DNA from: Anthoceros angustus
Lineage: Eukaryota > Streptophyta > Anthocerotopsida > Anthocerotales > Anthocerotaceae
Length of the DNA: 64,000 nucleotides
NCBI GenBank assembly: GCA_010909165.1
Contig: MU008178.1
Coordinates: forward strand, 818,369 to 882,368
Reading direction: 5' to 3'
The notes beneath the pieces are model-generated. The model did not search any database, was not told where the DNA came from, and was given only the letters and a program-made list of their open reading frames with translations. The translations under genes and the position numbers were made by a program. Of this stretch, positions 36,230 through 47,800 are shown in pieces. Numbering within the stretch: position 1 is the first letter of the stretch; each line of letters begins with the position of its first letter.

Positions 36230-37700
36230 TGGACTTCCTTGAGGCTTCATTCCTTCCTGTCTCTTTGCTAGGCTACTCCCTGGGAACCTGGACAGGAACT
36301 TTCTGCTGTTTGGCTGGTGCACATGTGTCAAAATGTGGCGAACTGACAGATGCACGCTTTTTTTTTGAAATCATGGCCAAGAAGGATGTGGTGACAAGGA
36401 CGGCGCTGATAGCTGGATATGCAAAATGTGGTGAACTGAAAAATGCACGCCAGGTTTTTGACGGCATGATCTTATATATAAAAGCTACATAAAATACGAT
36501 CTCAGATAATTGGATTTTGCCTATCCGAGGCGACCAAGTCTTAGCTGGTATGCCCAGCAAGGATTCTTACATGAGGCGCTTGTGGAGTATGGACAAATAA
36601 GGAGGCGGGCCTCATTTTGGCAGACCCCTTCTGTAGGCCTGTGCAGGCATTGGCGCCTTACTGAAGGGCAGGCAGCTGCACTCACAGATTGTCGAAGATG
36701 ACTGCTGGATGACGTAGTGATGGGCACCTGCCTGGTGGACATGTATGCAAAATGTGGTGAACTAGAAGATGCATGCCAGGTTTCTAGCATCATCAACACA
36801 AAAAATGTGGTTACTTGTAATGCCCTGATTATTAGATATGCACAGAGAGGGCTTGAACATGAGGCGTTTATTATGTATGGACAAATGGAGTAGGAGGGGC
36901 TGATTTTAGCTAACCAGGTTACTTTTGCTTGCCTTCTGAAGGCCTGGCCTGTGCAAGCACTGGTGCCTTGCGTAAAGGGCAGGCAGCTGCACTCACAGAT
37001 TGTCGAAATAGGACTGCTGGATGACATAGTGGTGGGACCTGCCTGCTGGACATGTACGCAATATGTGGTGGACTAAAAGATGCACGCCAGGCTTTTGACA
37101 GCATGAACACAAAGAATGTGGTGTCATGGACCGTCTTGATATTTAGGTATGGTACTTGTGATCCAGCACTCCTGCTAACTTGTTTGTTAGCAACCGCCTG
37201 GTGCACATGTATGCAAAATGTGGTGAACCAACAGATGCACGCCAGGTTTTTGAAAGCATGGCCAAGAAGGATGTGGTGACATGAACGGCGCAGAACGGTA
37301 TGCTAAATGTGGTGAACTGAAAGGTGCACGGGGCTTTTGACACCACGAACCCAAAAATCTGGTGACTTGGACTGCCCTAAATAAAATAGCTGGGCATGCC
37401 CAACAAGGGCTCGGACATGAGGCGCACACAACTCACACAACGGACTTGTCCAAAGCGGACTGCTTGATAACGTAGTGTTGGGCACCTGCCAGCAGACATG
37501 TTTGCAAAATAAAAAATGTAGCCAATTGGAAGATGCACCCAAGGCGTTGAGTGATTGGCCAAAAAGAATGTGGGCACATGGACGACGCTGGTTGCTGGAA
37601 ATGCCCAACAAGAGCTTAGACATGAGGCGCTTGTTTTGTATGGATAAGTTGAATAGGAGGGCCTAAGTGTTTGGCTCGCCGTAGTATTCATACTTGCCTT
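36230..37700 (+). pseudogene. Plus-strand PPR relic, longer copy
   Basis: Degraded PPR array on the plus strand. Landmarks: 'CGELTDARFFFEIMAKKDVV' (36338-36397), 'GTCLVDMYAKCGELEDACQV' (about 36722-36780), 'GTCLLDMYAICGGLKDARQAF' in part (37038-37097) and 'NVVSWTVLIF' (37113). Many frame changes and stops separate the blocks, and successive blocks resemble each other, so the source was a multi-repeat PPR gene unlike PPR-A. From 36944 onward there is no counterpart in the left duplication copy. Confidence 0.8.
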
Positions 37701-37715
37701 CTGAAGACCTGTCCA

Positions 37716-40319
37716 AGCAGGCTGCAGGAGAGGCATAGTTTTCAGCAGCGCTTCACGCACGCCGACATGGCCAAGTGGGTCTACCATGCAAGCATAGTGG
37801 CCAAGTCCTGGAAAAATGCCATGATCTGTTCTCATGATTTCCAAGTATTCAACCAAACCATACTGGCTGCATGCCGATGAGTGACACAAATGTAACTCCA
37901 TTGGGCTCCATTTCATGTCTGCCTGTGGCATCCGCCCAAAACACCCGAAGCATTCCACATACGCCCTGTCGTGCATATCCTGCCAACAATGCACTCCATG
38001 CCATTGCGTCAGGGTCGGGCAACCGGTCAAACACCTGCTGCGCATCCACCATGTTTCAATTTGTCGTGTGGTGTCATTCCATGACACCACACGACAAATT
38101 GTCACACACAAGCCTTGCCTCCTTGACACTACTACAACTTGCACACATGTGAATGACGGAGGTGTTAACGAACGCATCTGAGGCATAACCCATGCGGACA
38201 ATCTCATCGTGGATTGCCCTGCCTTTCCGCAGCGACTCCGCTTTCACAGACTCCTCACCCACAAGCATGCTACCTTCCTTGGCTGCCAGGCTGCTACATG
38301 TTGTGAGTACACTCACAAAGGTCCATGACACCACAGTGTGCAGGGACAACATGCCAAAAATATGGCGTGCATCCTCAACCTTCCCGCAGCTTGCAAACAT
38401 ATGCAAGGCACTGCTACCAATGAACACATCCGATTTATAACCCCCTTGTAGAACATCACTGTATATGGCCTTCCCCCGCTTCAGTGACTCCACTTGGACT
38501 GGCTTCCCATCCACGAGTTTGCTTGCTTCGTTGTCTGCAAGGCTACTGCATGCTGTGAGCACACTCACAAATGTTCTGTCATTAGGTCTCAGCCCTTCCT
38601 ATTGCATTTTGTAGTAAAGTTGCACTGCTTTCTCGCTCTGTTCATGTTCCGCATACCCTGCAATCATCGCATTGTATGTCACAACATCATGCTCAGACAA
38701 GGTGTCAAAAACCTGACAAGCATCCACCAAGCTCCCACAGCTAGCATACAAGCTTACACGAACGGATAAACGAGATAGATTCATAGCCTTCGCTGACAAC
38801 CTAATCAACTAGCGCCTTCTTCCCCATCTGCAGCGCCTCCACCTTGATCAACTGCCCATCTACACGAGTGCTTGCTTCGCTGGCTGCAAGGCTGCTGCAG
38901 GCTTTGAGAGGGCTAAGATAAGTGCGAATGTTTGGACCTTCTTGATGCATCCGGGAGCAAAGCTACATAGATTCCTCACCCTGGTCCTGGTCAGCATACC
39001 CGGCAATCAAGGCATTCGATAACATTACATCACTTGACGGCAATGCATCAAATGCATTCCGTGCATCCACAATGCTACCACAACTTGCATACATACTCAC
39101 CACAGCAGACGCAACATACACATCTGACTGAGAACCTATCCTCTCGACTTGGTCACACTTTGCTCTCCCCTTATCCAGCGTCTCAAGTTTCGACATCCTC
39201 CACCTACAGCTGTGCCCGCCTATCTCTGCGAGGCTGTTACATGCTTTAAGCACGCTCACAAAGGTCCGCTCATTGGGTGAGACACCTTCTGCTTGCATCC
39301 GGCCGAGGACCTCCCAAGCTTTCTCGGCCTGGCCTTGCTCTGCATATCCGGCAAGCATGGCATTCCCTGATACTGCGATGCGGCAGCGTTTCAAACACCC
39401 GACACGCATCTAAGATGCCCCCACAGCTTGCGTACTGAATGAGAGTGTTTCCAACAAACACATCCGACTCACATCTGTATTTGAAAGCATCAGCAAGGAA
39501 TCCGCTTGAGCTCTCCTATGCTGCTGCAAGATTTGACAAGGGTGAGAAAGGTGTACTTGTTTGGCTTCACACCTTCCTCTAACATATGCTGATAGAGCCT
39601 CAGAACTTCCTGACCTTGCCCAGATTTCGCGAACCCTGCTGTGATCTTATTCCAGTGGAAGACACTACATGTCGACAATTGAGTGAACACTTGCATGGCA
39701 TCTGCAAGGCCCCACAGTTGACGAGCGTGCTGAGCACAGATTCACCCAAGAACACATCCGAATCCATCCCACTTCTCTTGAGATGAAGTTGGACTTGTTT
39801 GGCCTGAAGCAGAGCTGCCTTCTTCGAGCATGCCTGCACAATATACCTGTAAGTCAGCACCGAAGGGACGCTGCCTTGCTGATCCACCTGAAACAGATTT
39901 TCCATAGCCATATCCAACCCTTCCTCACACAGACTCGTGAGTGTGGACGAATCCTCGGGATTGGACCCCATGCTGCTGCAAACACTCTGCCATTTGACAG
40001 TCAGTGTGGTGGTGTTAGCCATCCGGCGAGTGGTAGATGGCTCAACCACGCGGCTCAATTCCCGGCATTTGCCATGGCATCCATGCCCTCGGTCACAGAA
40101 GCCCCGTTTTTTGGACCTGGATGTGCCTTTTGTGGACCTGTGCCCGGTGCCGTCCTGCAGGGAAGAAGTTCTTTTGGGATGCGTGTGCGCAGGGGAACGA
40201 CTGCAGAAAAGCCTGCGCGCAATGTTCAGAGGGTGGTGCATGGGTGTTGTGTGTGTCTCGGTTCGGGCATGGTAGGCACATACATGGCGCTTGTTGAAGA
40301 AAAAGATCACTCCATTCAT
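37716..40319 (-). pseudogene. Decayed PPR gene (PPR-B)
   Basis: Diverged copy of PPR-A with the same order of motifs. The N-terminus (ATG at 40319) reads through 'RTSSLQDGTG' and 'VPSVLTYRYIVQACSKK', then shifts frame near 39710. Later blocks such as 'YASCGSLVDACQVFDTLSEH' (about 38690-38750), 'MFASCGKVEDARHIF' (about 38395) and 'MVDAQQVFDRLPDPDAMAW' (38050) are in separate frames. There is an internal loss of about 250 bp next to a fold-back at 38057-38101, a merged motif near 38330, and the C-terminal E region breaks off after 'HYACMVDPLGHVG'. It is head to head with the intact TBCC gene. Confidence 0.9.
38057..38101. repeat. Perfect 21-bp inverted repeat with 3-bp loop
   Basis: Positions 38057-38077 are the exact reverse complement of 38081-38101, separated by 'tcc'. 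The right arm is normal PPR-B coding sequence (compare PPR-A near 12912-12945); the left arm has no counterpart in PPR-A and sits at the edge of a deletion of about 250 bp. This is a fold-back insertion. Confidence 0.95.
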
Positions 40320-40568
40320 CTCACCTGGCTGGCGAATTCTTACAATCCACCAACGCTGAGGAATCCTTACAATCCACTTCCTTCAACGATGAGGAAGCCT
40401 TACAATCCACTCCCTCCGGCTTCCAATCCATTCCCTCCTTGGAGGACGTTTTACTGAAGAGAAGTGAAGTGTCTTTGGAGGAGCTTTTGCTGAAGGTGGT
40501 GCGTGGGTGTTGTTTGTGTCGGTTACAGCTTATCACTGGATTCTAGGGCGGAGCGTTGGCGCGCGACC
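40320..40568. promoter_or_regulatory. Divergent spacer between PPR-B and TBCC with a short repeat
   Basis: Holds the 5' leader of TBCC and three imperfect copies of a unit containing 'ttacaatccac' at about 40339, 40367 and 40400. Promoter function is inferred from position only. Confidence 0.45.
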
Positions 40569-41630
40569 ATGGCCGACGTCGTGCTCACTTTCACGGAGAA
40601 TGGCGCAGGCAGCGATGTGGCCTCGCAGGAGCGGCGGCAACAGGCCATGCTGGGCCGCCTGGCTCTGCTGCACGAGTCCCGCGTGCAGGAGGCGGCAAAC
40701 CGCAGGTCGGCCGCAGGCCCCGACACGCAGGAGACCGTGGAGCACTTCGACCGTGTGTTCGGGCAGATGCGGGAGCGGGTGGAGCGGGGCCTGGTGGCGG
40801 CGCGGGATAAGAAGGAGGCCGGGGCGGATGGGGCGCTGCTCAAGGACCAGCTGCACAAGCTGATGCTGGAGATCGGGGAGATGGAGCAGCTGCTGGCAAG
40901 CTCCTCCTTCTACCTGCCGGCCTACGACGTCAGGGCGTCCCACACCACCATCGGCAGGCTCAAGGACGAGGCCGGGCTTGCGCTGTCGGAGCTGGTGCCT
41001 AGGAAGAAGTTCTCGTTTCGGAACAAGGCGGCCTCCGGCAAGCCTTCCGTTGGCGCGGAAGCCTCTGCTTCCGCGGCCGTTCCCGCCTTGGAACCGGCCG
41101 GCGGCTCCACGCAGCTCACCAGTGTGCCAGGGATCCGCCATCTTTCCCATCAGGTGGTCGTGAAGGAGTCCGAGGACTTAGGTCAGGGCGAGTTCATGAT
41201 CACGGACCTGAGCAACTGCAGAGTAGAGCTCAGAGGGACATGCCGGGCGCTCTTCATCCACAGACTGAAGGACTGCCAGATCTTCGCCGGTCCCGTTAGT
41301 GGCTCCGTTTTGATCGAGGAAGTGGAGAGAAGTGTTTTGATGTTGGCTTCGCACCAGATACGGATTCATTCTACCAACGACTCGGATTTTTACGTGCGGG
41401 TCAGGAGCAGGCCCGTGGTGGAGCATACTCGCGGCGTGAGATTTGCGCCGTACGCATTCCGCTACCAGGGTGTGGAGGGGCAATTGGAGGCCTGCAACCT
41501 GAGTGAGGAGACGGGGCTTTGGGAGAAAGTGGACGACTTCCGCTGGCTTCGCTCCACGCAGTCTCCAAATTGGTCTGTGCTTCCAGGGTCACAGCGCCTG
41601 GCCGTCGTGGAAGCTGTGGAGGATCAGTAG
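40569..41630 (+). CDS. TBCC: Tubulin-folding cofactor C (TBCC)
   Basis: Intact intronless gene of 353 residues. Cofactor C joins cofactors D and E and beta-tubulin and triggers GTP hydrolysis, releasing the folded alpha/beta tubulin dimer; it acts in the cytosol. The ATG at 40569 ('MADVVLTFTENGAG') has a good context (gcgaccATGgcc). Residues of about 20-145 are helical, with a heptad-like 'ALLKDQLHKLMLEIGEMEQLL'-type stretch, then an Ala/Ser-rich linker. The C-terminal TBCC beta-helix contains 'GEFMITDLSNCRVELRGTC', 'LKDCQIFAGPVSGSVLIEEV' and 'SHQIRIH'; the last part of the domain reads 'WEKVDDFRWLRSTQSPNW'. It is convergent with PDR2 and is the only intact TBCC copy among three in the window. 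Confidence 0.95.
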   Translation: MADVVLTFTENGAGSDVASQERRQQAMLGRLALLHESRVQEAANRRSAAGPDTQETVEHFDRVFGQMRERVERGLVAARDKKEAGADGALLKDQLHKLMLEIGEMEQLLASSSFYLPAYDVRASHTTIGRLKDEAGLALSELVPRKKFSFRNKAASGKPSVGAEASASAAVPALEPAGGSTQLTSVPGIRHLSHQVVVKESEDLGQGEFMITDLSNCRVELRGTCRALFIHRLKDCQIFAGPVSGSVLIEEVERSVLMLASHQIRIHSTNDSDFYVRVRSRPVVEHTRGVRFAPYAFRYQGVEGQLEACNLSEETGLWEKVDDFRWLRSTQSPNWSVLPGSQRLAVVEAVEDQ

Positions 41631-41896
41631 CCAGCGGGTGCTGGCCTGTAGGGAATCACTGAGTTTGATCTTCACCACGGGAGAAACAATATCTCGCACA
41701 AATTTTGCTTCAAATAATCCACACGGTTGTCAAGGACATCTGTGTACAATTGACCTGTCTCAACTTTACGGCAGGTCACTAGCGGCACTATGGAGTCCCA
41801 TGAGTTATTACTTGCCATAGTATTCGCTTCGCCACTGTTAAGACAATTTCGTCTTTCTCCCAACGGTAAAATCCCAACTTCCAGTGAGCAAACTCC

Positions 41897-44800
41897 TCAT
41901 CGCCTTTGAAAGTTGAGGACCTTGATGCTGAAGGCAAAGACAAATGCGAACACAACTACGAATCCCACATGCGCTAGTACCACCCAGCCCAAGAAACCAT
42001 ACTCGAACCCCAGGTTGTGTTTGAGAAATTCTTTCACCGTCTGGGTGGTGATACCATCCGCCAGTACTAAGGTGCTGTTAATGTCACCCAACTGAGACCC
42101 AACCAAACCATACTGAACCCCAGGTTGTGTTTGAGAAATTCTTTCACCGTCTGGGTGGTGATACCATCCGCCAGTACTAAGGTGCTGTTAATGTCACCCA
42201 ACTGCGACGTGATCAAACCATATATTGACCATGCCACAGGTGTGGCCCAATAATACCACTGCCACCACACAGGGATTTGCTGCGCCACAACAAAGAACAC
42301 ATGACCACATTTAGCCCACCATGTACATCATCAGGAGCATCAATTGGTGAGGCAAGCAAAGAACTCCTCTTACAGGACGCTGGATCAAAAACCCTGCAAA
42401 CAGATTCCACACTCCATAGAAGGCGGATGACACGATAGTGGCCACTGGAAGGTTGGGCGTGAAGGAGACGGTCATCATCCCATACAGGGTAAAGTACAAA
42501 AAGGTGAAATAGCTGAAAAAGACGAAGTAAAGGAATTTGGGTGCGGTCCACTCGAATTGGATCATAGAGTAGAGAACCGCGCAATAGACCACAGTCTGAA
42601 CGAACACATACGGCAGTTCAATAACCACCTGCATCCCGAAAATGCTCAGTGTCAGTTCGAGCATAGGTCCGCAACATCACAGATACAATCCAACAGAAAG
42701 TGCGTTTCTTACTTGGCCAAAAGCGTAAGGCAATGCAGAATACATCCCGGCCGCCCGTTCTCGGTAAAAGACAGATCTCTCAACAGAGACAACTGGCTGC
42801 ACCGATCCTGCATTGTTTATTCCAATGAACAAAATGGCGGCATACATAGCACCCATCAAGTTGGACAGATCTTGAAAATTTGAGCTGCCACATGGAGGAA
42901 CGATTTCAGTCAAAAACTGTCGTGCGACCTCCCAGGATTAAACCAAGTTGGGGAAGGACGGCTTACCGTTTTTGTCCCAAATCCCAGAATATCGAACCAA
43001 ACATGACGGCAACTATAATCGTGAAGAAAATCCGAACAACATTGTACTGAGGATTGCGCCAGTGGGACTTATGCTGCTTCCACAAGGTTGCTTCGCACTG
43101 GACCCAAAAAGGCTGTGCAAATTTGGTTGGAAAATGCAGCTCCTTTTCGTCCGATCGTGGCTTGCTTAACTCCAGAATCAGCTCCTCGTTGCGCCTGCGG
43201 TAGGAAGCAGCCCTGTGGGTTGAGTTTGCAAACTATGCCAACTTTTCATACCAGTACCGAAAGCAACTTATGATTGAGACCTACCGATAAAGAGTCGATC
43301 CTTTGTAGACATCAGCGAAATCAATACCAAGACGCGCCTCCTGCGATGACTCGGTAACTTCCAACATCCATGTAGCTGGATTGCAGCCATCCGGAATCTT
43401 AGGAACCCCCTCAACAGCCTGCGATTCAGCGGAGATAGTAGACGACAAAAGAGTCAAAGAACTGAACACCTTTAACACCGACATTCGACCTGTTTCAAAA
43501 ACGTCAGAACACAAACCTCGAAATAAGAAATTAATTCGCAGGAGTGTCTGCCCAATGGACCGGCGTAGATGACTTGCCCTCCTCTTTTCATCAACAAGAG
43601 CTGTAAAGTGAAGGATGATTAGAAACTATGACTAAGCCACAGATTTCACGAGTTTGTACCATTACAATCACGAGACCAATATCGAGCAGCATATCACAAC
43701 TGACCTCATCAAAAGCCTCGAATATGTCGATGCTTGGTTGGTGAATTGTACACACCACAGTTCTACCAGTGTCAACAGTGTTCCGAACTGTCCTCATGAC
43801 AATCGCTGCAGCACGGGCGTCTAATCCGGAGGTTGGCTCATCCATAAAGATGACTGAAGGATTAGCAACAAGCTCTACAGCAATAGTTAGCCTCTTTCTT
43901 TGCTCTGTTGAGAGACCCGTTACCCCAGGGAGTCCGACCAAGGCGTCCCTCAAAGGAGTTAGCTCCACAAGATTCATAACTTCATGGACAAACGTCTGCA
44001 GGCACCACACCAAGGACATATAAGTTGCTTCAGTTTCAAAACAGAAAAGGTGGGCCAGGAGCTAGCTGGCTTGTGAGTGCTTACCATTCGTTTCTTGGCG
44101 TCAATGTCAGATGATAAGCGCAGCCAAGCAGAGAATACAAGTGACTCGTAAACAGTTAGATTCGGTGAGTGTATGTCCTGCTGCTCACAGTATCCAGCAA
44201 TCCGTGCAAAGGTCTCCTGCTTCTTCGGATACCGGACAGACTGATCGTCCCATCAATATACCCTCCTGTTTTTCGTCCGATCGTGGCTTGCTTAACTCCA
44301 GAATCAGCTCCTCGTTGCGCCTGCGGGACATAGAAAATTGGCGCAGCCCTGTGGGTTGAGTTTGCAAACTATGCCAACTTTTCATACCAGTACCGAAAGC
44401 AACTTATGATTGAGACCTACCGATAAAGAGTCGATCCTTTGTAGACATCAGCGAAATCAATACCAAGACGCGCCTCCTGCGATGACTCGGTAACTTCCAA
44501 CATCCATGTAGCTGGATTGCAGCCATCCGGAATCTTAGGAACCCCTCAACAGCCTGCGATTCAGCGGAGATAGTAGACGACAAAAGAGTCAAAGAACTGA
44601 ACACCTTTAACACCGACATTCGACCTGTTTCAAAACGTCAGAACACAAACCTCGAAATAAGAAATTAATTCGCAGGAGTGTCTGCCCAATGGACCGTAGA
44701 TGACTTGCCTCCTCTTTTCATCAACAAGAGCTGTAAAGTGAAGGATGATTAGAAACTATGACTAAGCCACAGATTTCACGAGTTTGTACCATTACAATCA

Positions 44801-47800
44801 CGAGACCAATATCGAGCAGCATATCACAACTGACCTCATCAAAAGCCTCGAATATGTCGATGCTTGGTTGGTGTACACACAGTTCTACCAGTGTCAACAG
44901 TGTTCCGAACTGTCCTCATGACAATCGCTGCAGCACGGGCGTCTAATCCGGAGGTTGGCTCATCCATAAAGATGACTGAAGGATTAGCAACAAGCTCTAC
45001 AGCAATAGTTAGCCTCTTTCTTTGCTCTGTTGAGAGACCCGTTACCCCAGGGAGTCCGACCAAGGCGTCCCTCAAAGGAGTTAGCTCCACAAGATTCATA
45101 ACTTCATGGACAAACGTCTGCAGGCACCACACCAAGGACATATAAGTTGCTTCAGTTTCAAAACAGAAAAGGTGGGCCAGGAGCTAGCTAGCTTGTGAGT
45201 GCTTACCATTCGTTTCTTGGCGTCAATGTCAGATGATAAGCGCAGCCAAGCAGAGAATACAAGTGACTCGTAAACAGTTAGATTCGGTGAGTGTATGTCC
45301 TGCTGCTCACAGTATCCAGCAATCCGTGCAAAGGTCTCCTGCTTCTTCGGATACCCGGACAGACTGATCGTCCCATCAATATACCCTCCTGTTTTCCTGC
45401 CTGCCAACACATCCATTAATGTCGTCTTCCCTGCTCCGCTTACACCCACCAGTGCTGTTAGAACTCCTGGCTGAAACACTCCGCTGACATTTTTCAAGAG
45501 CTGGAGTCTATTTTCAGTCACCCCTTGTTGTTTCATCGCCTGTATGAAACAATCAAGAGACTAAGGTAAGTATGTGCACCGGTAAATGTGACGATCTCCA
45601 TTTTAATTTTGCGTCTCGGAAAACTTACAGGTGGCATGTCTACATAGTAGTTGACGTTGTGAAAAGTAAGTGCTAAAGGCTGAAACGGCAAAACCATGCC
45701 CTTCCGAGGGCGACCGTTCTCGAGCATTTCCATTTCATCACCGAGATTTTGTCCCTTTCCGGACTTTTGGGTGCCTGCAAAGCCAATGCGATAATCAGAA
45801 TCGGCCTATTCTGGATATCACAACACTTAGGAGCACATTGGAAACACACAACTAGATCTCAATTCACTACTAATGAAGCGTGTTACCATTCTGGGTTGAA
45901 GCAGAATTGGAAGACCTCTCTTCAAGCATTTCCTTGGATACCACAGCTTGGGACTTTCCCACAGCTGTATTTCACCACATGCCACAACAATCAGCAATCA
46001 GCTCATACTTTTTACCGAACAATTATAAGAGAATACGGAGAGATGCAGGTTAGACTGAAGAATTATCAAGCCACATGAAGATATGGCACCCATATCACAT
46101 ACCCTAGAGGCTATTCGAGAGGAATTGTCATGTAGCCTCGCAACCATGCATAGACTCTTAGACTTGAAAGATTGAAAGACTTACGGTTTAAATATTGAAG
46201 CGCCAACGTAAACAGGATATTGAAGAGGATACTATAACCAATGAGAGCAACTACTCCAATCCAAAACCATTTCTTCTCCGTAAACATCCCACGACTTTCC
46301 AAAATCTGCTCGCCTATAGTTCGATTCGTTTGCCCGATTTGGATGAACTTCTGAAAAAATAAGAGTCAAGATCAATTTTCAGATACTTTGTATCTACATT
46401 GTCAAATATCTACATTGTCAAAGATTATTTCGAGCAAATGTAGATAAAAATCTGGCCATAGTTGAAGTACCTCAGACCAGCGAGGGGCAAGGAACTCGTT
46501 TACAGTGACAGCATTTTGACTGTACATCAAAGGTGAGATCCAGTAGCCCCAAATCCACCACGGATGGATGTTCTCTGGTAACACAATAGCGGAAGAGTTA
46601 GGCTTTAGTCACCTTTGGAAACCCTCCTCTAGAAACAGCAACTGTATGTTTCATGAAAAAACCCACTCACTTCTTGATAGAACAAAACCACCAAGCACAA
46701 AGACAATCAGGAGCGCAAACGAGCCGCCTGTGTTTGCAATGACCATCGTCCGACCAAGTGAGGCAATTAGTCGGAAAAGCCCTAGGGACATTTGATGGAC
46801 CAAAAAGAACAATAGAAACTGGGAGAAAAATCTGCAAAATGTACATGCCCACAAAATGTCAGAGTTAAGAATGCCACAGTTGGTGTCTGCAAAGATATCC
46901 GACATACGAAACGGTTTAGGTCAATAGATCTAACCTGCTAGGTTCAGGTGTAAATCCAACAACATAGTATGTTAAAATGACCCAAATGCCTGATTCCATC
47001 AGCGAGAGAGGAATTTTTAGGATCCAAGTAGGTAAAGTGAATGCCCAGGCCGGGTACAGAAGCAGGTCCCTTTGCTTGTAGTACACTGGGAGTCGGTCGA
47101 TTGTCATGACCAGCTCAGCAAAGCCATTGAACATCACATTGATCAAGCCGAAAAAAAGAGCCCCCATATATTTCGTTCCGTCAGTAACAGCATTGTGGGG
47201 CATTTCTGTACGAAGAAACACTGTCATACTGATGCTGGCGACAATGGTTATCTGTGAAATGGCGTGTGGTGAAAGATCGAGACGTCAGTCAAAAATATCC
47301 GGACTCATTACATAAATGAAGCTAGCTGGAGGCATTCAAATCTGAGATAAAAGCTCACCTGTACAACTTTGAAGACATAGACAAAAGCATTCCGGTGGAG
47401 TAGGAGGACCTCTCTGGAGAAGCATGCCATGAATAGGTCGAACCTCCGAAGAGCATATTTCTGTTTGACTAACGCTGCAGGGTGACTTTTTTCTTTGTCA
47501 TAAGGGATGAGCATTTCCTCACCGACCCGTTTCCCCACATGGAACCTCTTGAATTCAAGTGCGAAGGTGGCCACCGAGACGTAAGCGTACGGTTTGGATT
47601 TATCATACCAGTACTGCTCTTGGTCCTTTTTCGACGTCACCTGAAATCCGCCAGTCATGTTATCCGCAGATATTATTTCTGAAGGCACGGTCACAGAAAT
47701 GTCTGAGCAGGCCGATTCCCGGAGTTAGATACATACCTCCTGCAGAAAATCGGCCACACCCTTTCTCTCCGGGCAAACGAATCCCACGTCTCTGAAGAAG

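Larger units (their letters stand above)
25970..36943. repeat. 11.57-kb tandem duplication, right copy
   Basis: Second copy of the block at about 14400-25363. The two can be followed base by base through PPR 5' end, TBCC relic, PDR1, AT-rich spacer, lysine-rich frame and plus-strand PPR relic. The least clean stretch is about 33720-34970, where this copy shows clustered short losses. Confidence 0.95.

Noticed and set aside
38057-38101. Hairpin as a microRNA precursor
   Set aside because: A perfect stem with a 3-nt loop inside a dead coding sequence is unlike plant miRNA foldbacks; a repair origin explains it better.
40533-41150. 205-codon minus-strand frame
   Set aside because: Antisense to the intact TBCC gene in GC-rich sequence.
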